Of a stretch of 42,501 bases of DNA, positions 34,534-42,501 are shown piece after piece (position 1 is the first letter of the stretch; the number at the start of each line of letters is the position of its first letter). The translations under genes and the position numbers were made by a program. The notes below the pieces were generated by a model that did not search any database, was not told where the DNA came from, and saw nothing but the letters and a program-made list of their open reading frames with translations. The stretch comes from Nitrospirales bacterium (lineage in GTDB: Bacteria > Nitrospirota > Nitrospiria > Nitrospirales > UBA8639), in the NCBI GenBank assembly GCA_029261295.1, contig JAJDBP010000027.1:1-42501 (forward strand), given 5' to 3'.

Positions 34534-36159
34534 ATGCCCCCATCGGTTTCACCGCAAAAATCTTCGTGGAATGGGTCAATCACAAAAGGGAAGCGAACTC
34601 AAGGAACTATGGCTTTGTCTCTCAACAAAGATTCTTCTTCAGAAAGTGCGGCTAGTTTACCAGACAGGGAACTTCCTCTTTATTTGAAGGAAATTGGACA
34701 AGTCCTCCTACTCGATCGCGCTGGCGAGGTTACTCTGTGTAAAAAGATTGAGGAAGCCGATGAACAGATGTTAGAGGCTCTTTTTGTCCTTCCCATGACC
34801 GTAGAGTTTCTTCAAGACCAACGGTTGCGTCTTAGTCGTGGCGAGATCTTGGCCAAGCATATGGTGCAAAAAGATAAAGAAATAGCGGTGGATGGTGATG
34901 GAGAAATAGATCCAACCGAAATTCATGACCAGCAAGAAGAAGACGAGGATTTTCGGAAACGGGTTATTCAGCAACTAGAGGATCTCTGCAAAAGCATCAA
35001 ACTTCTTATTGATTTTTCAGGGGATAAATCAAATTTTTGTGGGAAAGTTTCTTCTAAATCAAAACAAGCGATAGCAAGAAAGCATTTTTTGAAGTTGGTG
35101 AAGGGAGTGAATTGGCATTCGAAGTTTTTTCATCAAATAGAAAATCGGATTCAGTCTTTGGACATTCAGCTGAAAGAAGTTTTACATCGATTAGGTGTCT
35201 CTCAGGAAGTGATTCGTCAAATTGGATTTCAAAAAACTGACCTAAACATTCAAGCATTCCTTGCAAAGATTCAGGGAAGGGATCAAAAGGATTTACTCTC
35301 ACTACCCGGGCAGAAAGAAACGCTTGCGCATTTGAAATATATAGAAACGCATCTATCGCTCATGTCCTTTGAGGACTTTCTTTTCAGAGTACGACAATTA
35401 GAGCAAGCAAAAACTCGAGTTCATTTTGCTAAGCAAGCCATGTTGGAGGCGAATTTACGGTTGGTCGTCAGTGTGGCCAAACGATATATGAACCGTGGTA
35501 TGGATTTATTGGATCTTATTCAGGAAGGGAACATTGGTTTGATGCGGGCAGTTGACCGATTTGAATACCAGCGTGGATATAAATTCAGTACGTATGCTAC
35601 CTGGTGGATTCGGCAGGGAATCACCCGGGCTTTAGCGGATCAATCTCGAACAGTAAGGGTCCCGGTTCATGTCTGTGATGCTATGACTCGAGTAAGACGT
35701 TCATGGGATCGCCTGGCGGTTCAATTAGGAAGAGAACCCAATATGGAAGAGTTGGGGAAAATTCTAGATCTCCCATCCGAAAAATTGGCGGCACTCCTCG
35801 GTGCAACAAAGGGCGCAATTTCCTTAGAGACACCAGTTGGGGATGACGAAAACGCCCATTTATCAGATATGTTAGAAGACCATTCTGCTGTTTCTCCCTT
35901 CTATTCTGCTGAGCGGATGGACTTACAGAAAAAAGTGACGATGTTGCTACAAACGCTCACTCCTCGTGAAGCCCACATTATTCGACGGCGTTTTGGGATC
36001 GGGGAACTTGAAGATGCTACCCTTGAAGAAATTGGTCATGAATATTCTGTCACGCGGGAACGGATTAGGCAGATTGAGGAACGGGCGTTAGCCAAATTAC
36101 GAGAACCTCAACGCAATCAGACCTTGCGTACGTATTTTGAACTCACGGGTTTTGCATAA
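34534..36159 (+). CDS. RpoD-like sigma-70 family RNA polymerase sigma factor
   Basis: A sigma factor of RpoD type, 541 residues from ATG 34534 (AGAAGGGAG upstream). ATG 34609 is a second candidate with AAGGA. Region 1.2 starts near residue 44 (DRELPLYLKEIG), and there is no region 1.1. Between regions 1.2 and 2 lies a long non-conserved helical segment (about residues 95-290), as in RpoD proteins. Region 2 (about 300-375) has NLRLVVSVAKRYMNRG and YKFSTYATWWIRQGITRALAD, region 3 follows, and region 4.2 (about 495-525) is TLEEIGHEYSVTRERIRQIE. It binds core polymerase and promoter DNA. It is not next to dnaG, so it may be an extra paralogue rather than the housekeeping copy. A sigma-54 promoter precedes it. 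Confidence 0.9.
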   Translation: MPPSVSPQKSSWNGSITKGKRTQGTMALSLNKDSSSESAASLPDRELPLYLKEIGQVLLLDRAGEVTLCKKIEEADEQMLEALFVLPMTVEFLQDQRLRLSRGEILAKHMVQKDKEIAVDGDGEIDPTEIHDQQEEDEDFRKRVIQQLEDLCKSIKLLIDFSGDKSNFCGKVSSKSKQAIARKHFLKLVKGVNWHSKFFHQIENRIQSLDIQLKEVLHRLGVSQEVIRQIGFQKTDLNIQAFLAKIQGRDQKDLLSLPGQKETLAHLKYIETHLSLMSFEDFLFRVRQLEQAKTRVHFAKQAMLEANLRLVVSVAKRYMNRGMDLLDLIQEGNIGLMRAVDRFEYQRGYKFSTYATWWIRQGITRALADQSRTVRVPVHVCDAMTRVRRSWDRLAVQLGREPNMEELGKILDLPSEKLAALLGATKGAISLETPVGDDENAHLSDMLEDHSAVSPFYSAERMDLQKKVTMLLQTLTPREAHIIRRRFGIGELEDATLEEIGHEYSVTRERIRQIEERALAKLREPQRNQTLRTYFELTGFA

Positions 36160-36188
36160 TGGCGATGAGGTTTTTGTGTGGGATGGAT

Positions 36189-36869
36189 TTAAGAAAAAAA
36201 GGAATCACTTGAGGAAGGAGGTTGTTGGTGAATGGTCTTTTGCTCTAGCCCTTGGCTCTCTTGGAAGTTGGTTGTTGCTGTTTTCGCGTTCAGAAAAGAG
36301 GCTCCGTTAAGATTAGCCTGTTGAAAATCCGCTTCGCTTAAATCAGATTCACGAAATTCAACGTGGGAACAATCTGTAAATGAGAAATCGGTTCCTTGTG
36401 CCTGTACGCGAACAAGCGTTGCTCCTCGTAATGTAGAATGTCGAAAAACGGTTCCCCTTAGGTCAGCTTGTTGAAAATCGGCCCAGATGAGATCGGCTTG
36501 TGTAAAATTTGCCCAAGCAAGCTGGCTCTGATGAAAGCGGGTGCTCCGCAGATTTGCCCCGTGAAAATTTGCCCCACGTAGATCTGCCCCTTCGAAATCC
36601 GCTCCGGGTAGGTAGGCTTCCTGAAAATTAGCATTTCGTAAATCCTGATGCCTAAAATCCGCTCCGCGACGATCAAATTGAAAAAAATCTTGGGGTGGGG
36701 GACAAGATAATTCCAGGATTTTCTGTTTGTCTGGTAATCTTTGATTCGAGAGCTCAGAAGGCTGCGTGCGCTTCCATTGACGATAGGTATCAAGCAGGCG
36801 TGTTCGATCATCGTCAAAGCCTTCTGGGGGAGAAGCGGCTTGGGAAGTTTCGTCTTTATTTTCCGACAT
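36189..36869 (-). CDS. Pentapeptide-repeat protein
   Basis: A 226-residue protein with an unstructured, acidic N-terminal part (about residues 1-55) and a run of pentapeptide repeats of the A(D/N)LxX type from about residue 65 to 195, for example RGADFRHQDLRNANF and LRGANFHGANLRSTRF. Such repeats fold into a right-handed quadrilateral beta helix. Some members (Qnr, MfpA) mimic DNA and protect gyrase, but this one lacks other signs of that and most family members have no known role. There is no signal peptide. The end is low-complexity (Gln, Pro, Ser). It is convergent with the sigma-factor gene. Confidence 0.88.
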   Translation of the reverse strand: MSENKDETSQAASPPEGFDDDRTRLLDTYRQWKRTQPSELSNQRLPDKQKILELSCPPPQDFFQFDRRGADFRHQDLRNANFQEAYLPGADFEGADLRGANFHGANLRSTRFHQSQLAWANFTQADLIWADFQQADLRGTVFRHSTLRGATLVRVQAQGTDFSFTDCSHVEFRESDLSEADFQQANLNGASFLNAKTATTNFQESQGLEQKTIHQQPPSSSDSFFS

Positions 36870-37093
36870 CAATCAACAGTAAAACGGGCAGGATCGGGTA
36901 TGGCATGATAGGGAAGTAAAAGATTCGGCCTGTGGCACTTCATGAAACCATAACGAAAATGCTTTAATTGGTCCAGTTAAACATACAGAATGAAAGATTT
37001 TATCTATCAGTCGGAATGTGGGTGCTGAGAGCCATAAAGGTTTATTTTCAACCGCCAATCTTAGCTAGGGCCCCAAACTGGAAGTAACTTGAA

Positions 37094-37759
37094 ATGGATT
37101 TGATAATGTATTTCTTTGGGGGAATAATTTTATTAGCCTTTGCCCTATGGTTTTGGTGGAATGATGGGAAATCGTGGCAGCCCTTTTTTAGTAGAGTTTG
37201 TCATCGTATCCGATCAATGTTTAACCTCGTCAGTCAGGACGAGATGAAAGTGCTAGAACAACATATTCAACAAAAAGAACATGAGTGGGAGAGCCGGGCG
37301 ACAAAGTTAGAAGCAACCTCAAAGTTTTCCTTGCAACTTCAATTTGTCGCCAGGGAGATAGAGCGGCGGTTGACTCAACTAGAGCACCCCACAGATTCAA
37401 ACCAGAACTCAGGTTCTTCAGGTCTAATCCTCAAGACTCGCTCTATTATACGACTGGGCGTTCGTGTAACCCTTAGCGACGTCATTTGGACCCATTTAGG
37501 GACTCAACGTGGAGAAGATATTGAAGACCATCTCATTGATGCGATGATCCAAGGCCCCTTTTGTCCGGTGTGTTTAAAGAGGGTTGTCGGTCGGGACCGC
37601 CACAAAAAACTTGTTGAGGTCCAAGCCAAATGTCGGTTTTGTGGAAGTCCTTGGGATTGTTATGGAACGGTTGATTATCCTCTGCTAGTTATTGATTTGA
37701 AGCGACAGATTTATCAGAATCTTGATCAAGAATATCGAACTGGTGGCAAGAAGCTGTGA
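37094..37759 (+). CDS. Membrane-anchored zinc-ribbon-like hypothetical protein
   Basis: No family recognised. The 221-residue protein has one N-terminal membrane helix (about residues 4-21, FFGGIILLAFALWFWW), then a coiled-coil-like stretch rich in Glu and Gln (about 50-100) and a C-terminal domain with two CxxC pairs, C-PV-C near residue 157 and C-RF-C near 180, spaced about 24 residues apart. The pairs could bind zinc in a ribbon fold. The cytoplasmic or periplasmic side of the domain is not certain. The next gene also encodes a zinc-ribbon membrane protein but of different type, 84 bases further on. Confidence 0.65.
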   Translation: MDLIMYFFGGIILLAFALWFWWNDGKSWQPFFSRVCHRIRSMFNLVSQDEMKVLEQHIQQKEHEWESRATKLEATSKFSLQLQFVAREIERRLTQLEHPTDSNQNSGSSGLILKTRSIIRLGVRVTLSDVIWTHLGTQRGEDIEDHLIDAMIQGPFCPVCLKRVVGRDRHKKLVEVQAKCRFCGSPWDCYGTVDYPLLVIDLKRQIYQNLDQEYRTGGKKL

Positions 37760-37843
37760 GAGGGAAATAAGGGGATTTTCTGGTCTCCTAAGAAGATCGA
37801 TAGATCTTGTTTGCATGTAGTAGGGATGCTATAACCGACCACT

Positions 37844-38554
37844 ATGCCCGCCTGCCCTTCCTGCTCACATGACAATTCCAATGATGCAAATTTTTGTGCT
37901 CAATGTGGACAAACGCTTGTTAGGCATTCTCCTGAGCCACCACCCGAACCAGAGAGCTCATCAACTGAGGACTCTTCATCTCCATCATCTCCGACCTCAC
38001 TTCAACTATGGGAGACCTTTATAGGCCCCAGTAAATCTCTCCAATTTTCCTTAAAAACATGGTGGACCTGGCGACCGGCCTTTTTTTATTACAAGGAAAA
38101 ATTTGCCAATCTTGAAACGTCGGCTGGTCCTCGGTTTGCTCTCAGTTGGAATTGGCCCGCCGCGTTCTTTGACTCCTTTCTATGGTTTCTTTACAGAAAA
38201 ATGTATATGTTTGCCTTGCTCTATGCCGTGGCTCCGGCTCTAGCAATTTTTATCACAGGAGATATGACGGTCGGCATTGTTTCTCGTATCTTGGCCGGTG
38301 CGAGTGCGAATTACCTGTACTATTGGCATGTCAAAGATAAGGTGCAACGAATTATGTCCATACCCAATATGGATGATACAGCTCGTGCGAACCTGGTACG
38401 TGAAGAAGGCGGAGTACAGCCTTATGTGTTGTGGCTTGGTGCCGCCCTGCATGTGTTTATGTTTGGTCTTTTGGTCGCAGCGATTCTTCAGGGCGCACCA
38501 GAAGGCGATCTTATTGATGGTTCAGAAGAACGACCCACGCCTAAATTTTTATAG
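37844..38554 (+). CDS. Zinc-ribbon DUF2628-like membrane protein
   Basis: A 236-residue protein with an N-terminal zinc ribbon (CPSC at residues 4-7, CAQC at about 19-22), a Pro/Ser/Glu-rich linker (about 29-55) and a membrane domain. The latter has WRPAFFYYKEKFANLE and FALSWNWPAAFFDSFLWFLYRKMY (the core resembles DUF2628), followed by hydrophobic segments near residues 125-140, 145-160 and 200-215. This linkage of a ribbon with DUF2628 occurs in many bacteria and its function is unknown. The start ATG lacks an evident ribosome site. Neighbours: a zinc-ribbon gene upstream and a convergent orphan downstream. Confidence 0.75.
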   Translation: MPACPSCSHDNSNDANFCAQCGQTLVRHSPEPPPEPESSSTEDSSSPSSPTSLQLWETFIGPSKSLQFSLKTWWTWRPAFFYYKEKFANLETSAGPRFALSWNWPAAFFDSFLWFLYRKMYMFALLYAVAPALAIFITGDMTVGIVSRILAGASANYLYYWHVKDKVQRIMSIPNMDDTARANLVREEGGVQPYVLWLGAALHVFMFGLLVAAILQGAPEGDLIDGSEERPTPKFL

Positions 38555-38570
38555 AGCATGGAGGAGTGAC

Positions 38571-39410
38571 TTAACTGGATAATGAGGTAGGTTGGGGTAT
38601 GGAGGTGGTCTGCCAAGTAAACCAGGCTTGAAACCATTCATAGTCAGATTGATAGGCAGTGTGCTTGGCGTCTTCCTGCCCACTTTTTTCAGTTAAGAGG
38701 GTATATGTTCGTGGCCAATTTTTTGTCCACCAAGATTTGAGGGCTTCTGGTGTGGAAGGGCTTTCCTCAGATTGAAAAATATCTCCGGCGGCCACCAATT
38801 GGGCAATCAATTTCCATGTGCGGTCTTTTCCTAGCCCCAAACTTCTAAAATGTTCGCGTAACAGGAAGACCACCCATAGTTCGGCGCTATGCTTTTTATT
38901 ATGCTTAAACGGTTGAGTTTGGCGAAGTGGAATGGGATCAAAATTCTTCACAATGGAAGTATAGTCTGGCCCACCATAGCTGCCAACGACTTCTGCAATC
39001 CCTTCCACCATATTCGCTAACTCCACTTCCACTTCTGGGCCTTGTGACGAGGGGGAAGGGGAATGATTGAGGGGATTCGGTGAAGTGAGCATATCAATGA
39101 CGGGCTTCAGTTCTCTAAGGCGAATCACGGCGGATTTTAAAATTTGTGATGATTCTACCCAATAGTCTGAATCATGCTTTGCCGTCCGTTCTTTCCCTTC
39201 TGGTGGAAGGACGGGAGGAATCCAATGGCGAATGAGGGTAAACAGAATATAATCAAGGTCGCCGCCTTCCTGCGCAGCGCGATCTAGAGCTTGATCAGGA
39301 CCGAGACCATGCAGAAAAAATTGTTCAGTACGGTCGGCGACATGATGGCGCTGGGCCAGAGTGGTCCACCACTGGGCGAATTGTTGCCATTTGATGGAAT
39401 CAGAAGCCAT
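38571..39410 (-). CDS. Hypothetical protein
   Basis: No family recognised. From ATG 39410 the protein has 279 residues. The frame is open to 39494, but that would overlap the start of the divergent gpmA and add 28 residues of no clear nature, so ATG 39410 is preferred. The product is soluble, without signal peptide or membrane helix, rich in Trp (WWTTLAQRH, SWWTKNWP, WFQAWFTW). The middle portion includes a Pro/Ser-rich region near residue 120 and a helix AELWVVFLLREHFRSLGLG that may form a DNA- or protein-binding unit. It shares the gpmA upstream region, so the promoters are divergent. Confidence 0.65.
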   Translation of the reverse strand: MASDSIKWQQFAQWWTTLAQRHHVADRTEQFFLHGLGPDQALDRAAQEGGDLDYILFTLIRHWIPPVLPPEGKERTAKHDSDYWVESSQILKSAVIRLRELKPVIDMLTSPNPLNHSPSPSSQGPEVEVELANMVEGIAEVVGSYGGPDYTSIVKNFDPIPLRQTQPFKHNKKHSAELWVVFLLREHFRSLGLGKDRTWKLIAQLVAAGDIFQSEESPSTPEALKSWWTKNWPRTYTLLTEKSGQEDAKHTAYQSDYEWFQAWFTWQTTSIPQPTSLSS

Positions 39411-39487
39411 GATGGTCGGAGGAATCAGAAGCCTGGGGTCATGGTACGATTCGTTGCAAGGCAAAGCAAGTGTGAGGAGGTGATGAA

Positions 39488-40093
39488 ATGTCACAGTTAG
39501 TGTTGATACGTCATGGTGAATCCCAGTGGAATCTGGAAAACCGGTTTACCGGATGGGTGGATGTGCCACTTACTCCAAAAGGTGAAGAAGAAGCTCGAAT
39601 GGCAGGAGAAAAGCTCAAGGCTTTTCACTTTGATTGCGCATTTACATCAGTATTGGTGCGAGCACAGAACACCTTACGCATTGTGCTGGACGTTATTGGG
39701 CAAACCAGTATTTCTATTACAGAAGATAAAGCGTTAAATGAGCGGATGTATGGTGAACTTCAAGGGTTAAATAAGGCGGAAACGGCTAAAAAATTTGGTG
39801 AGGAACAAGTCAAAATTTGGCGCAGAAGTTTTGATGTGCCACCTCCTGGTGGAGAAAGTCTAAAAGATACAGCAGAACGAGTCCTCCCCTATTACGAAAG
39901 TCAAATTCAACCGAGCCTCGCGGCTAAGAAGACTGTTCTTGTGGTAGCTCACGGCAACAGCTTACGATCATTAGTCATGCATTTAGAAAAATTATCTCGG
40001 GAAGCCGTGCTTGAGTTGAATATTCCTACCGGTGCGCCGTTATTTTACGATCTCGACGATCAAGGTGGCGTTATTTCTCACCGTTATTTATAA
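39488..40093 (+). CDS. gpmA: 2,3-bisphosphoglycerate-dependent phosphoglycerate mutase
   Basis: Interconverts 3- and 2-phosphoglycerate in glycolysis and gluconeogenesis. The catalytic histidine is H9 in LIRHGESQWN, which becomes phosphorylated; R8 and E11 are in place. The second catalytic histidine is H155 in VVAHGNSLR. TGWVDVPLTPKG and ERMYGELQG fit the dPGM branch rather than general phosphatases. At 201 residues it is shorter than E. coli GpmA (250) but matches the shorter bacterial form. A GGAGGTGA motif precedes the ATG. It is followed 15 bases later by a small membrane-protein gene, likely in the same operon. Confidence 0.92.
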   Translation: MSQLVLIRHGESQWNLENRFTGWVDVPLTPKGEEEARMAGEKLKAFHFDCAFTSVLVRAQNTLRIVLDVIGQTSISITEDKALNERMYGELQGLNKAETAKKFGEEQVKIWRRSFDVPPPGGESLKDTAERVLPYYESQIQPSLAAKKTVLVVAHGNSLRSLVMHLEKLSREAVLELNIPTGAPLFYDLDDQGGVISHRYL

Positions 40094-40108
40094 AACGGGA
40101 AGTGAGTC

Positions 40109-40495
40109 ATGGGAATCATCGTCTTGTTTTTTATCGCCGGGTTGTGGATGGCCGATGGCATTGCACTGCTGGTCGCTCCTGAACGCATGATTGCCACATT
40201 ACGGCAATCCCTTATTGTTGCACCTGGATTTTTGAAATGGGGAGGATTAGCGGGATTACTAGGAGTAGTATTGCTGCTGGCTACCCAAGGGATTGCCTAT
40301 CAGCCACTTTGGATTGTGGTGAGTCTCAGTATGGTCCTCAAGGGTCTCTTTTTGTACGCAGGCTCGGATCTCTGGCGGTTACGAATAGTAAAATGGTGTT
40401 TAGAGCGTGAACCTGTCGACTATCGCCTCTGGGGGCTAGGATTATGTACTCTTTCAGTTCTGCTGTTAGATGCCATGAACTGGGGGCGTGATTAG
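40109..40495 (+). CDS. Small hypothetical membrane protein
   Basis: No family recognised with certainty. The 128-residue protein has three or four hydrophobic helices, near residues 2-20, 38-60, 67-85 and 110-122. The sequence begins with a conserved-looking MADGIALLVAPERM segment after the first helix, reminiscent of small DUF2065-like inner-membrane proteins, but I would not assign it. It starts 15 bases after the gpmA stop, so it is probably translated from the same transcript. There are no catalytic motifs. Confidence 0.65.
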   Translation: MGIIVLFFIAGLWMADGIALLVAPERMIATLRQSLIVAPGFLKWGGLAGLLGVVLLLATQGIAYQPLWIVVSLSMVLKGLFLYAGSDLWRLRIVKWCLEREPVDYRLWGLGLCTLSVLLLDAMNWGRD

Positions 40496-40565
40496 GGGTG
40501 GATAGTGAAGGAGTATATGTTCTCTCCTGATTTGTCTCTTACTCGTTAATGGTACTGCTTGTAAC

Positions 40566-40859
40566 ATGACCAATTCTGAAAGAGCCAAATTTGATGCAGT
40601 GTGGCAGGTACATCAAGCTGCCGATTGGCCGAGCGACCTGGGAGGCGACGAAGGACAACTCATGACCATAGATACGGTGATTAGTGGATGTGTAACCTAT
40701 TTCTGCGAAGAACATGATTTAGATGACCAACGGGTAGGAATTTTACGTGATTGCCTTGCAGAACTCGAAGGAGTTGTGGAAGATGTATCAGAAACCCCCT
40801 CAGAATATTTTCGCCGCTTACAATTTCTTGGAACGACCCTCCTTCAAGACTATTCCTAA
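40566..40859 (+). CDS. Small acidic hypothetical protein
   Basis: No family recognised. A 97-residue, acidic and helical protein (many Asp and Glu) that begins with TNSERAKFDAVWQVHQ. It is soluble with one or two cysteines in TVISGCVTYFCEEHDLDD near residue 45. It lies 70 bases after the small membrane-protein gene and may belong to the gpmA transcript. The ribosome site is weak. The frame is not shadowed by a better gene on the other strand, which supports coding. Confidence 0.6.
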   Translation: MTNSERAKFDAVWQVHQAADWPSDLGGDEGQLMTIDTVISGCVTYFCEEHDLDDQRVGILRDCLAELEGVVEDVSETPSEYFRRLQFLGTTLLQDYS

Positions 40860-41075
40860 CACCCATAAAGTGAAAAAAGAGGATTTTCTTTTCCCATGAA
40901 CCAAGCGAAATTCCATACATGTTGAAATAAAGGACTCGAGTTGATGGAATAAAGGTTAGGTGCTGGCCCCCCCCAATGATTTCTGAAAAAGAATGGATTC
41001 TTGTACCAGAAGATTGTCGGTCAGGAATAATGGGAAAATTCCCAGTTGTTTTCACCACACACAAGGAGGTTTGAC

Positions 41076-41408
41076 ATGGCAAAAGCAGGAAGTCGGTTTG
41101 AAGTGTTTGCGGGTAAGAATGGTAAATTCTATTTCCGTCTTAAAGTCCAAAGCGGGGAGATCATTCTTTCGAGCCAGGGATATGCGTTACGGTCCTCAGC
41201 TCGACGGGCAACCCAATCCGTGAGAGACCATGCCTCGGATTCGGCCTGTTATGTCACAAAGAAAAACAAGGCGGGAAAATCATTTTTTAATCTGGTCGCG
41301 CGTAATTCCAAAGTCATTGGCACAAGCCAGTCTTATGCTTCTCCTGCAGGAGCAAAAAAGGGTATCGATGCGGTAAAAAGGGCTGCTCCCAAGGCTACCA
41401 TCGAATAA
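41076..41408 (+). CDS. YegP-like DUF1508 protein
   Basis: A 110-residue protein of two tandem DUF1508 units, the layout of E. coli YegP. The first unit contains FEVFAGKNGKFYFRLK and SGEIILSSQGYAL, the second CYVTKKNKAGKSFFNLVAR and SKVIGTSQSYASPAGAK. Each unit is a small beta-rich fold. AAGGAGG ends 8 bases before the ATG, and this fixes the start; the frame is open upstream to 41046. The product is basic. Function of YegP proteins is unknown. A GC-rich hairpin lies 11 bases after the stop. Confidence 0.9.
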   Translation: MAKAGSRFEVFAGKNGKFYFRLKVQSGEIILSSQGYALRSSARRATQSVRDHASDSACYVTKKNKAGKSFFNLVARNSKVIGTSQSYASPAGAKKGIDAVKRAAPKATIE

Positions 41409-41418
41409 ATGAAGAGGC

Positions 41419-41442
41419 TGCGGGGTGCACACGCACCCCGCA
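41419..41442 (+). terminator. GC-rich hairpin after the YegP-like gene
   Basis: TGCGGGGTGC (41419-41428) pairs perfectly with GCACCCCGCA (41433-41442) around an ACAC loop. This 10-bp GC stem follows the stop codon by 10 bases. There is no T-tract, so it is either a U-less terminator or a 3'-end stabilising hairpin. Confidence 0.6.
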
Positions 41443-41584
41443 ATGAGCCAATTTCTTCTGAATGGCTGGTGCGAACTAGTCTAGTTTCCCCTTCTTATAA
41501 AGCTCGTTTGACGCTGGAAAAAATGCTGTGGTACCGTGATTTGGTCTATGTACCTATCAATCTTCTGATCCTAAGGTTGTGCCA

Positions 41585-42501
41585 ATGAACCAACAAAAAG
41601 ACCTGAAAGAGATCCTGAATTCCCTCCAATATACGGACGATGCCAAGGTGGTGGAGCAGATTTCTGTCCACACCAAAAGGGTGATCACGCGAATGAAGGG
41701 CATCCGCCGAAAAGTGGTAGTGATGAGTGGTAAAGGTGGTGTGGGCAAAAGTATGACCACAGTGAACCTGGCGCTGGCGTTAGCTCGCATGGGGCAAAGC
41801 GTGGGATTACTAGATGTAGATATTAATGGACCGTGTGTGCCGCAAATGTTAGGCATGCGTGGGAAGGGCTTATTAGATACTGCAGAGGGAGCCGTTCCTC
41901 CGATTGGTCCATTGGGCATAAAAGTCGCGTCGATGGACTTTCTCTTACAGGACAATGCCCCCGTTCGATGGAAAGGGCCGATGGATCTTAGCCCGGTTTG
42001 GTTAGGTCTCACCGAGATGAATGTGATCCGGGAGTTTCTGTCGGATATGGTTTGGGGCGAATTAGATTATTTGTTGGCTGACCTCCCGCCAGGAGCTGCT
42101 GCCGATAAACCACCGCTTCTAGTGGGGCTCATGCCGGATTTAGCTGGGGCTGTGGTGGTGACGACCCCTTCTGAAGTCGCGTCGAATGTCGTCCAAAAAT
42201 CGATTGCGTATGCGCAGGAATTGGGCATTGGTATTTTAGGGGTGGTCGAAAATATGAGTGAATATCGCTGTCCTTCTTGTGGAGACACCAATCCGTTGTT
42301 TGAGGGTGATACGGAATCCATGTGCGAGGTATTAGGTTTGCCGCTCTTAGGGCGCATTCCCTTCGATCGCAATTTTGCCCGCACCTTTGATAAAGGGGAA
42401 CCGATCTTGGATGGGGACAACCCCACGGTGGTGAAATTTCAGGATATTGCGAAAAAAATTCATACCTTGTTGGATTATCAACAGGTCTTAGCCGGGAAAT
42501 T
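41585..42501 (+). CDS. mrp: Mrp/ApbC-type P-loop iron-sulfur carrier protein (partial)
   Basis: A P-loop ATPase of the Mrp/ApbC/Nbp35 family, which carries iron-sulfur clusters to target proteins. 305 codons are inside the window and the frame stays open at the end, so the C-terminus is missing. The deviant Walker A is KGGVGKS (residues 50-56), Walker B-like residues occur in LLDVDINGP (about 76-84), and the CxxC for cluster binding is seen in YRCPSCG. The N-terminal MIP18-like domain of some Mrp proteins is reduced to about 40 residues. ATG 41585 is used, with AAGG nine bases upstream; GTG 41579 is possible. Confidence 0.88.
   Translation, partial: MNQQKDLKEILNSLQYTDDAKVVEQISVHTKRVITRMKGIRRKVVVMSGKGGVGKSMTTVNLALALARMGQSVGLLDVDINGPCVPQMLGMRGKGLLDTAEGAVPPIGPLGIKVASMDFLLQDNAPVRWKGPMDLSPVWLGLTEMNVIREFLSDMVWGELDYLLADLPPGAAADKPPLLVGLMPDLAGAVVVTTPSEVASNVVQKSIAYAQELGIGILGVVENMSEYRCPSCGDTNPLFEGDTESMCEVLGLPLLGRIPFDRNFARTFDKGEPILDGDNPTVVKFQDIAKKIHTLLDYQQVLAGK

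Noticed and set aside
40967-40974. Run of eight C residues upstream of the YegP-like gene, considered as a phase-variation tract
   Set aside because: It lies outside any reading frame and about 100 bases from the start codon, not between promoter elements that I can identify.

Overview
The window is a 42.5-kb piece of a bacterial chromosome at roughly 48% GC. It comes from a Gram-negative (diderm) organism: it encodes an MlaA-type outer-membrane lipoprotein, an outer-membrane beta-barrel, a MoxR/Bat system and many Sec-targeted proteins. The gene style (SxtJ/DUF5989/carbamoyltransferase trio, DUF2868/DUF3482 pair, Bat plus Gld-type ABC genes) would fit Nitrospirota, Nitrospira-like. That placement is inference from gene content; no marker was searched.

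Layout. Bases 1-2985 are the end of the F1Fo ATP synthase operon (atpA tail, atpG, atpD, atpC), followed by rluD. Bases 4096-8012 hold small single genes: two orphans, a STAS protein, tRNA-Arg(UCG), an outer-membrane barrel and an exported dienelactone-hydrolase-like enzyme. Bases 8122-10564 are a carbamoyltransferase / SxtJ-like / DUF5989 trio of higher GC. Bases 10790-24021 are a 13-kb same-strand array: moxR, DUF58, DUF4381, batA, batB/C, then an inserted stretch of repeats, a terminator and an AT-rich SF0329-like gene, then batD, a Gld-type ABC ATPase and permease, a GldG-like protein and a DUF4340 protein. Bases 24116-28256 hold an MscS channel, an unknown membrane protein, initiator tRNA-fMet, a glycine-rich RRM protein, and a Crp/Fnr regulator followed by an AhpD-like enzyme. 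Bases 28704-34025 (minus strand) hold the DUF3482 GTPase and DUF2868 protein pair, an AI-2E-type permease and mlaA. Bases 34534-36159 encode an RpoD-like sigma factor with a near-perfect sigma-54 promoter upstream. The rest holds a pentapeptide-repeat protein, two zinc-ribbon membrane proteins, an orphan, gpmA, small proteins, a YegP-like protein and the start of an Mrp/ApbC ATPase cut by the window end.

How the genes work together. The atp genes form the F1 catalytic head. The MoxR-Bat-Gld array looks like one envelope-associated machine: a AAA+ chaperone, VWA proteins, and an ABC-2 exporter with its GldG/DUF4340 partners. The insertion at 16217-17213 places a terminator and a candidate new promoter between the two halves, so batD and the Gld genes may be expressed separately from moxR-batB. 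The sigma-54 site before the sigma-70-family gene suggests a sigma cascade. No CRISPR array, rRNA, phage or transposase was seen.
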